Positions 1 to 5,313 of a DNA stretch of 8,578 bases are shown piece by piece. The position numbers and the translations under genes were made by a program. Source of the DNA: JBBQBQ01 sp038317685 (GTDB lineage Bacteria > Desulfobacterota > Desulfuromonadia > Desulfuromonadales > DDH964); assembly GCA_038317685.1 (NCBI GenBank), contig JBBQBQ010000147.1, forward strand, positions 1-8,578, in the 5' to 3' direction. The notes under the pieces are model-generated. The model made no database searches. It saw only the letters and a program-made list of their open reading frames with translations, and was not told where the DNA came from. The stretch's first letter is position 1. Every line of letters begins with the position of its first letter.

Positions 1-1083
1 GACGAAGCCGGCGCCGAAGCCGAAGAGAGAATGGAGGGCCATGGCGGCGCCGCGATGACCCGCGCCGGAGGTCGCCACCAGCCCGGCGGTCAGCGCCGCC
101 GAATCTCCCATGACCAGCAGGTTGTAGCCGGCCACCAGCAAAAAGACCACGGCGATCGGGAGGGGAGCGGCAAAGCCGATGGCGCAGGAGAGGGCTCCGG
201 CGGTGGCCATGGCGGTGAGGACCACTCGCCGCCGGCCGTGACGAACGGCCAGCTCGTTGCCGAAGATGCTCGCCGCCGGGCCGATCAGGTTGATCCAGGC
301 GGCGAGGGTGGCGGCGCCGAAGAGAGACCCCTGTCCGGCCGCGCTCAGTCCCAGGCTGAAGGCGAAAAAGGCCGGCAGCCAGGAGCGCAGGCCGAAGAGT
401 TCCCAGCAGTGCACCATGTAGCCGAGGATGTAGCCGAAGGCCGGCCGATTGCGAACCACCGGGCGGAAATCGAAGAGCGAAACCGTGGTCGTCCCGGTCG
501 GAACCGGCGGGGACGGGGAGAAGGCGAGAAAAACCAGAACTCCGCCGATGATCGGCCCCGCCGCGGCGGCGCCGAAGGCCCAGCGCCAGCCGCTGGCCGC
601 CAGGGCGCCGGCCAGCAGCAGTGAGCCGGTGGTGCCGAGACCGAAACTCGCCGTGTAGAAGGCGATGCCGCGACTCTGTTTGGGGCCTTGAAAATGGTCG
701 GTGAGAATCCGCAACCCCGGCATGTAAGTCCCGGCCAGGCCAGCGCCGACCAGGGACTGGAAGGCGAGGGCGCTGGCCAGGCCGTCCGCGAAGAGGGCGA
801 AACCGAGGCTGCCGAGGCTGGCCAGGACCGTGGCCAGCAGGTAGATGCGGCGCGCGTCGATGCGATCGGTCAACCCGACCAGAAACGGAACGGCGACCAT
901 ATAACCGGCGAAAAAGGTGCCGCTCACCAACCCCGCCGCCGAATTGCTCAAGCCCCAGGCATCCCGCAGCACCGGCAGCAGCGCCGGGTAGGTGGCAAAA
1001 CCGGTCATGCTCAGGACCTCGGCTCCACAGAGGAGGAGGACGATCCGCAGCGGGGTGAGGGGGTACCGGGGGACGGCGTTCAT
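1..1083 (-). CDS. Major facilitator superfamily (MFS) transporter, C-terminus cut off by window edge
   Basis: Reading the minus strand from the ATG at 1083 gives 361 uninterrupted codons that run off the left edge, so the protein is partial. It is a very hydrophobic inner-membrane protein with repeated helix-length stretches. The loop after the second helix reads GLTDRIDARR (residues 70-79), which fits MFS motif A (G-x3-D-R-x-G-R-R-like). A second basic loop, RHGRRR (281-286), sits where the pseudo-repeated motif lies between helices 8 and 9. About 11 of the usual 12 helices are present, and a typical MFS protein is about 400 residues, so roughly 40 residues are missing. The start is supported by GGAAG ten bases upstream and a good promoter 30-60 bp upstream. 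The substrate cannot be told from sequence; nothing nearby suggests one. It is divergent from the exported-protein gene at 1286. Confidence 0.9.
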   Translation of the reverse strand, partial: MNAVPRYPLTPLRIVLLLCGAEVLSMTGFATYPALLPVLRDAWGLSNSAAGLVSGTFFAGYMVAVPFLVGLTDRIDARRIYLLATVLASLGSLGFALFADGLASALAFQSLVGAGLAGTYMPGLRILTDHFQGPKQSRGIAFYTASFGLGTTGSLLLAGALAASGWRWAFGAAAAGPIIGGVLVFLAFSPSPPVPTGTTTVSLFDFRPVVRNRPAFGYILGYMVHCWELFGLRSWLPAFFAFSLGLSAAGQGSLFGAATLAAWINLIGPAASIFGNELAVRHGRRRVVLTAMATAGALSCAIGFAAPLPIAVVFLLVAGYNLLVMGDSAALTAGLVATSGAGHRGAAMALHSLFGFGAGFV

Positions 1084-1116
1084 GGCGGTGAGGCTTCCGG
1101 TCAAAAGGTTGGGCTT

Positions 1117-1145
1117 AAAGTACCGGGGGGAACCTCGGGAGTCAA
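1117..1145 (-). promoter_or_regulatory. Predicted sigma70 promoter for the MFS transporter
   Basis: On the minus strand there is a -35 TTGACT (1140-1145), a 17-bp spacer, and a -10 TACTTT (1117-1122). The -35 matches consensus at five of six positions, the -10 at three of six, and spacing is ideal. Transcription would start near 1110, leaving a leader of about 27 nt that contains the GGAAG ribosome-binding site (1094-1098). The spacer contains a run of six C. Confidence 0.45.
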
Positions 1146-1194
1146 GGGGTGTCGCAGCTCCGGCCGGCGTCCGGTGCGATCGGCCATTAATTGT

Positions 1195-1223
1195 TTGACG
1201 GCAGGGGGGGGGTGTTGTAAACA
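1195..1223 (+). promoter_or_regulatory. Candidate promoter with a G9 spacer tract for the exported-protein gene
   Basis: A -35 TTGACG (1195-1200) is followed by a 17-bp spacer and a -10-like TAAACA (1218-1223), matching consensus at five of six and three of six positions. The spacer is dominated by nine consecutive G (1204-1212). Transcription would start near 1230, about 55 nt ahead of the ATG at 1286. The -10 is weak, so this is tentative. Confidence 0.35.
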
Positions 1224-1285
1224 AGGACGGTCGTTGAATTCTTCTCTCCCCGCCTCGGGCGGGCCATTCCCCCTGGAGCCTGTCG

Positions 1286-1855
1286 ATGCCTCGAAGAATC
1301 CTGTCTGCTCTCTGCGCCACCCTCGGTCTGGCTCTGTTGCTGGCCCCCAACGTCGGAGCGGTGCGCTACCTGGACAACAGCGCCCGGATCGAACGGGGGG
1401 AGGAGACCTGCTTTGACCTCGATGACCTGAGACGCTTCAATATTCAATTCGAATCCCAGGGAATGCTGGCCGAGTTGGCCAACGAAGCCGATCTGGTCGA
1501 ATATTTCGTTAAGCTCTACGGCTGCACCCTCCTCCACAACCGGTGGCTGCGTTACGGCCGCCAGGGGGCAGTGACCAGTTTCTACCTCATCTCGGTCAAT
1601 AACCTCCGTCAGGACGGGACCTTCCGCACCCTCCCCGATCTGCTCAAAATAACCGGACAGGCGCCGGTTTACCTGAGTAATCCGCCCCAGCTGTTTCCGT
1701 CCCTGGCGCTGGCCCGGGCTTCGGAAAACTTCCGCAGGCTCGCGCGCAGCACTCCGCCCGACCAGCTTTTCTTCGAAGGACTCGATTACCTCCACCTGAG
1801 ATATCTGGGTCTGTTCGACGAAACCGGGGGCCCGATTCGGCTCCCCGGCCGTTAG
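1286..1855 (+). CDS. Small exported protein of unknown function
   Basis: I do not recognise this 189-residue protein. It begins with a basic n-region (MPRR) and a hydrophobic core to about residue 20, ending in a plausible signal peptidase I site after VGA (residues 23-25), so the mature part of about 164 residues should be periplasmic or secreted. There is no lipobox and no later membrane segment. The mature chain has just two cysteines, C42 and C80, which could form a disulfide. The rest is a mixed globular sequence rich in Leu, Arg, Phe and Tyr without a motif I can name. The start is supported by TGGAG (1274-1278) seven bases upstream. It stands alone: divergent from the MFS gene and convergent with the YidE-like transporter. 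A good Shine-Dalgarno, signal peptide and terminator-like hairpin behind it argue for a real gene. Confidence 0.8.
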   Translation: MPRRILSALCATLGLALLLAPNVGAVRYLDNSARIERGEETCFDLDDLRRFNIQFESQGMLAELANEADLVEYFVKLYGCTLLHNRWLRYGRQGAVTSFYLISVNNLRQDGTFRTLPDLLKITGQAPVYLSNPPQLFPSLALARASENFRRLARSTPPDQLFFEGLDYLHLRYLGLFDETGGPIRLPGR

Positions 1856-1874
1856 CCCCGGAACATCAATGCGC

Positions 1875-1914
1875 GAATGCCAACGGCCACCTTCTCGGGT
1901 GGCCGTTGGCATTC
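1875..1914. terminator. Perfect 17-bp hairpin between convergent genes (likely bidirectional terminator)
   Basis: Arms 1875-1891 and 1898-1914 are exact reverse complements around a six-base loop (TTCTCG). The hairpin lies in the 74-bp gap between stop codons of two convergent genes, the usual place for a shared terminator. Neither strand shows a T tract after the stem, so it may work with Rho or act as an mRNA 3'-end stabiliser rather than as a classical intrinsic terminator. Confidence 0.65.
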
Positions 1915-1929
1915 TGAGGGAGGCAGGGG

Positions 1930-3531
1930 TTAGGCCGGCAGCAGGAGCAGGAGCACCTTGACGGCGACGATTTTGCCGATCAGGGCGACCGGGTAGACGG
2001 TCGCGTAGGCCGCCGGGGCGTAGGGAGAGGTGGAAAGGGTGCCGGCGGCCGCCAGGGCCGAGGCGTTGGTCATGCCGCCGGAGAGGACGCCGAGGAGGCG
2101 CAGGAAGCGGATGCGCTGCCACCACAATCCGACCAGAGTGCCGACGGCGACCGGTACCAGGGTCACGACGACCCCCGAGAGGAGGAGGGACCAGCCCCGT
2201 TCCTGCAGGGTGGCGACGAAGGAGACGCCGGCCGAGGTGCCGACGGCCGCCATGAACAGGCCGAGCCCGAGGTCGCGGATCAGGCGGTTGCCGGCTGTGG
2301 GGACATCCCAGATCAGCGGCCCGGTCTGGTAACGGGCGCCGAGGAGGAGGCCGGCCAGCAGGGTGCCGCCGGTGGTGCCGAGGGTCAACGGGCCGACCAG
2401 CGGCAGATCCACGGTCAGCCGGCCGAGGAGGAAGCCGAAGAGCAGTCCGACCAGGATCGGCAGCAGGCTGATGTCGTAGGTCGCCTTGAGGTCGTTGCCG
2501 AGCATGCGGGTGATGTTGCGCAGCGCCCGCTCGTCGCCGACGGCGTGGAGGACATCGCCGAGGTGGAGGCGGGTGTTGGCATCGGCCGGCAGGTCGATGC
2601 CGTTGCGGGTGATCCGCGCCACCTGCACGTTGAAGGTGTCGCGGAAATTGAAGAAGCCGAGAGTGGTGCCGGCGAACTTGGCTTTGGAAACCACGATGTT
2701 CCGGGACGCGAGGGCGCGCTCGAAGGCGATCTCCCCCTCCACCGGGCGGCCGACGTAGAGCCCGACTTTCTCCAGGTCGGAGCTGCGACCGACGACCCGC
2801 AGCCGGTCTCCCTCCAGAAATTCGGTTTCCCCCGCCACCAGGATCGGTTCCGCCGCCCCGCGGCGCAGCAGGCGGGTGATCGTCACCGGCGCGATCTCCT
2901 TGAGGAAGATCTCCTGGACCCGTTTGCCGAAGAGGTTGGGATTGCTGACCTCGAAGTGGCGGAAGGTGACCGGCGGGTTGATCTCGGCCAATTCGGCCTC
3001 CAGGGCCTGTTCCTCGCCGCGGATGTCGATGCGCAGCAGGCGGCGCAGCAGGCCGACGGCAAGGACCACCCCGATCACCCCGAACCCGTAGGCGACCCCG
3101 TAGGCGGCCGGGGCTTTATCGTAGCCGACGATCTCCACCGCCGCCGCCAGGGACGGAGTGCTGGTCATGGCGCCGGCGAAGAGCCCGGCGCCGGTGCCGG
3201 CGTCGAAGCCGAAGAGCTTGCAGCACAGGAAGGTTGCCACGACCCCGGCCGTCGCCATTGCCAGGACCGTCACCGCCATCCCCAGACCATGACTGCGAAA
3301 GGAACTGGCGAAACCGGGTCCTGCCTGGAGTCCCACCGCATAGATGAACATGGCGAGGCCGATGGTCTGGATGCCGTCGGGAAGGGTCACGCCGAAATGG
3401 CCGAAGGCGAGCGCCACGAAGATGATCGCCGAAGGACCGAGGGAAAAGTTCTTGAGGCGGACCTTGCCGAGGATTTCGCCGAGGACGACGATCAGCAGCA
3501 GCAGGAAGATCTGGTTGTGGAGGAGGGTCAT
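1930..3531 (-). CDS. AspT/YidE/YbjL-family transporter with two TrkA_C (RCK_C) domains
   Basis: This 533-residue inner-membrane protein has the layout of the aspartate:alanine exchanger family (AAE): a membrane half (about 1-165), a soluble middle (about 185-345), and a second membrane half (about 353-533). The halves are internal duplicates. GAMTSTPSLAAA (120-131) matches GGMTNASALAAA (485-496), and LGLAMFIYAVGLQAG (58-72) matches LGLGLFMAAVGTSAG (421-435). The middle contains two tandem TrkA_C/RCK_C-like domains; each ends in a typical strand pair, near GDRLRVVG (241-248) and GDVLHAVG (325-332). These domains usually bind a regulatory ligand. AspT exchanges aspartate for alanine; YidE and YbjL substrates are not established, so no substrate is assigned. 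Length fits the family. The ATG at 3531 begins just before the first helix, but its Shine-Dalgarno is poor; the only G-rich run (GGGGG) is ten bases upstream. No partner gene is adjacent. Confidence 0.88.
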   Translation of the reverse strand: MTLLHNQIFLLLLIVVLGEILGKVRLKNFSLGPSAIIFVALAFGHFGVTLPDGIQTIGLAMFIYAVGLQAGPGFASSFRSHGLGMAVTVLAMATAGVVATFLCCKLFGFDAGTGAGLFAGAMTSTPSLAAAVEIVGYDKAPAAYGVAYGFGVIGVVLAVGLLRRLLRIDIRGEEQALEAELAEINPPVTFRHFEVSNPNLFGKRVQEIFLKEIAPVTITRLLRRGAAEPILVAGETEFLEGDRLRVVGRSSDLEKVGLYVGRPVEGEIAFERALASRNIVVSKAKFAGTTLGFFNFRDTFNVQVARITRNGIDLPADANTRLHLGDVLHAVGDERALRNITRMLGNDLKATYDISLLPILVGLLFGFLLGRLTVDLPLVGPLTLGTTGGTLLAGLLLGARYQTGPLIWDVPTAGNRLIRDLGLGLFMAAVGTSAGVSFVATLQERGWSLLLSGVVVTLVPVAVGTLVGLWWQRIRFLRLLGVLSGGMTNASALAAAGTLSTSPYAPAAYATVYPVALIGKIVAVKVLLLLLPA

Positions 3532-3688
3532 GACGGTCCAGCCCCCGGTTTGGGGGAAAAGGCTCTGATTCCGGTCGCTTCGCCAGCGGTTCGTGGGTCA
3601 AATCTTTATCCCAAGTCGGCCGGAAAGTCCAGCGGAAAGCCGCCTGCGGCCGGGCGGGAAATATTTGCCTGGGCTGACCCGTGGTTTA

Positions 3689-3716
3689 CTGAAAATTCCG
3701 GTCATTCTGGTACATT
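3689..3716 (+). promoter_or_regulatory. Candidate extended -10 promoter upstream of the fadL-like gene
   Basis: CTGAAA (3689-3694), a 16-bp spacer and TACATT (3711-3716) each match the sigma70 hexamers at four of six positions. TGG directly before the -10 gives an extended -10 (TGn). It competes with the TTGACA-based candidate just downstream; only one need be used. Confidence 0.3.
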
Positions 3717-3723
3717 ATTCTTC

Positions 3724-3752
3724 TTGACAGCCCTTCTTCGATCGGGCATCAA
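3724..3752 (+). promoter_or_regulatory. Candidate promoter with consensus -35 for the fadL operon
   Basis: A perfect TTGACA (3724-3729) is followed 17 bp later by the weak -10 CATCAA (3747-3752; ATCAAT if the spacer is 18). A poor -10 with a perfect -35 is common at promoters needing an activator. Transcription from here would give a leader of about 155 nt. Confidence 0.35.
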
Positions 3753-3902
3753 TGAAGTCGGGCCAGAAGTAACGGCGTTTTATTGAATTTTCCCAGGGAG
3801 CGGTTCCAGCGGGGGGGACGCAGCAGCGTTCACCTCCGACACATCCCTTCAGCAACGACTCCAGCAGCACCCACGCAACTGTCATTGCACTTCACATCGG
3901 AG

Positions 3903-3910
3903 AAAGGAGG
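3903..3910 (+). promoter_or_regulatory. Strong Shine-Dalgarno that fixes the fadL-like start
   Basis: AAAGGAGG lies seven bases before the ATG at 3918. That ATG opens directly into a signal peptide, whereas the earlier in-frame ATG at 3783 would bury the signal peptide behind 45 residues. The internal start is therefore preferred. Confidence 0.85.
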
Positions 3911-3917
3911 ATCTGCT

Positions 3918-5276
3918 ATGCGCTGGTTCCTGTTCAAAGGATGGATGAGGGCGGTCGGTTTGTCCCTCGCGCTTTCGGTTCTGACGGCCGGCGGAGTGAA
4001 CGCGGCCGGTTTCGCCCTGATGGAACAGAGCGTCAAGGGGTTGGGGAGCGCCTTCGCCGGGGGAGCGGCCGCAGCCACGGATGCTACCACCATTTACTAC
4101 AACCCGGCCGGGCTCAGTCTCCTCAAGGGGCAGCAGGCCGTGGCCGGTCTCCACGTCATCAAGACCAGCTTCAAATTCGAGAATCAGGGGTCGACCCATT
4201 ACCTCACCCCCCTCACCGGCCAGGGACTGACCGGTGCCAACGGCGGTGATGCCGGGACCTGGAACCTCGTCCCCAACGGTTATTTTGCCGCCAATCTCGG
4301 CAATGGCTGGTCCTTCGGGCTGGGAGTCAACGTCCCCTTCGGCCTGACGACCGATTATGACCCGGGCTGGGTCGGTCGCTATCATGCCCTGAAGTCGAGC
4401 ATCATCTCGGTCAACCTCAACCCCAGCGTCGCCTATGCCGTGACCGAAAATCTGAGCATCGGAGCCGGGGTCAGCGCCATGTACATGGACGCCGAGTTCT
4501 CCTCGGCTATCGATTTCGGCACCATCCTCGTCGCCGCCGGGGGGACCCCCCAGCACGATGACGGCAAGCTGGTCCTGAACGCCAACGACTGGAGTTATGG
4601 CTTCAACGGCGGCATTCTCTACCAGTTCGGTCCGGGGACCCGGATCGGCGCCAGTTATCGCTCCCGGGTCAAGCAGAATCTGAGCGGCGACGCCACCTTC
4701 ACGGTCCCGGGAAAAGTCCGGGCGATCCTCGCCGGGGTCGGGTCAGGGGCCTTCCAGAATGGTCCGGCCGGCTCCGACGTCACCCTCCCCGATTCGGCCT
4801 TCCTCGGCTTCTACCATCGCTTCTCGCCGCAACTGGCGATCCTCGCCGACGTCGGCTGGACCCACTGGTCGACTTTGAAGGAGCTGCGCATCAAGTTCGA
4901 CAACCCCCAACAGCCCGATGCCGTGACGACCCTCCTCTGGGAAGACGCCTGGCAGTTCGGGGCCGGGGCGGTCTATTCCGTGACCCCCCAGTGGGACCTT
5001 CGGCTCGGCGCCCGCTACGATCAGACGCCGATCCCCGACATCGAACACCGCACCCCCCGTCTCCCCGACCAGGACCGGCTCTGGACCGCTCTCGGCACCA
5101 GTTACCGCTTTAGCGACGCCTTCTCCGCCGATCTCGGTTACGCCCATCTCTTCATGCTCGGCGGGTCGCGGGTCGACATGGAGCCGACCGGAGAGAACCT
5201 GACCCGCGGCGGCCTCAAGGGGAGCTACGACAACACCGGCAATATCACCAGCGCCCAGTTGAATTATGCCTGGTAA
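3918..5276 (+). CDS. fadL: FadL/TodX-family outer-membrane long-chain fatty acid (hydrocarbon) channel
   Basis: The 452-residue precursor has a signal peptide (hydrophobic core about 11-24, cleavage near VNA, 27-29). The mature N-terminus is the FadL hatch region: GFALMEQSVKGLGSAFAG (31-48), then ATDATTIYYNPAG with the signature NPA at 62-64. The central part has the family block NVPFGLTTDYDPGWVGRYHALKS, followed by alternating beta-strand sequence of a 14-strand barrel. The chain ends in an aromatic residue (W452), as barrel assembly signals do. Length matches E. coli FadL (about 446). FadL proteins move long-chain fatty acids or other hydrophobic compounds laterally through the barrel wall; exact substrate cannot be read here. 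The lipase gene begins 37 bp downstream, so the two are probably co-transcribed and the likely substrates are fatty acids freed by that enzyme. Paralogues of this family are common, so the symbol names the family rather than strict orthology. Confidence 0.93.
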   Translation: MRWFLFKGWMRAVGLSLALSVLTAGGVNAAGFALMEQSVKGLGSAFAGGAAAATDATTIYYNPAGLSLLKGQQAVAGLHVIKTSFKFENQGSTHYLTPLTGQGLTGANGGDAGTWNLVPNGYFAANLGNGWSFGLGVNVPFGLTTDYDPGWVGRYHALKSSIISVNLNPSVAYAVTENLSIGAGVSAMYMDAEFSSAIDFGTILVAAGGTPQHDDGKLVLNANDWSYGFNGGILYQFGPGTRIGASYRSRVKQNLSGDATFTVPGKVRAILAGVGSGAFQNGPAGSDVTLPDSAFLGFYHRFSPQLAILADVGWTHWSTLKELRIKFDNPQQPDAVTTLLWEDAWQFGAGAVYSVTPQWDLRLGARYDQTPIPDIEHRTPRLPDQDRLWTALGTSYRFSDAFSADLGYAHLFMLGGSRVDMEPTGENLTRGGLKGSYDNTGNITSAQLNYAW

Positions 5277-5299
5277 CTCCGGGCCATTGACCTTGATTC

Positions 5300-5307
5300 G
5301 GAAGGAG
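5300..5307 (+). promoter_or_regulatory. Shine-Dalgarno that fixes the lipoprotein lipase start
   Basis: GGAAGGAG is six bases before the ATG at 5314. An in-frame ATG at 5266 overlaps the end of the fadL-like gene and would add 16 residues ahead of the lipoprotein signal, so the 5314 start is chosen. Confidence 0.85.
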
Positions 5308-5313
5308 ATTGCG

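Larger units (their letters stand above)
3532..3917. other. Divergent intergenic region with 5' leader of the fadL operon
   Basis: This 386-bp stretch separates the start codons of the leftward transporter and the rightward fadL-like gene and must hold promoters for both. On the plus strand two weak-to-moderate promoter candidates lie at 3689-3716 and 3724-3752. No convincing leftward promoter was found. A small inverted repeat (five C at 3542-3546, five G at 3552-3556) lies just upstream of the transporter start. An AT-rich palindrome (AAATATTT) is at 3659-3666, and a G7 run at 3811-3817. The stretch from about 3783 to 3917 is open in the fadL frame but reads as an unstructured Arg/Ser/Pro-rich peptide with no homology I recognise, so I treat it as leader. 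Confidence 0.6.

Noticed and set aside
31..1416. Plus-strand open frames across the MFS gene
   Set aside because: They are antisense to a continuous hydrophobic MFS frame of 361 codons with motif A and a promoter, and their translations are low-complexity hydrophilic.
1187..2125. Minus-strand open frame of 312 codons across the exported-protein gene
   Set aside because: It overlaps two better-supported genes and crosses the terminator hairpin, and has no recognisable domain or suitable ribosome site.
2545..3786. Long plus-strand open frame (413 codons) antisense to the YidE-like transporter
   Set aside because: It is low-complexity Gly/Asp/Glu/Arg-rich translation, while the minus strand encodes an obvious membrane transporter with internal duplication.
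3783..3917. 45-residue N-terminal extension of the FadL-like protein
   Set aside because: It would bury the signal peptide. The ATG at 3918 has an excellent Shine-Dalgarno and starts directly at the signal sequence.
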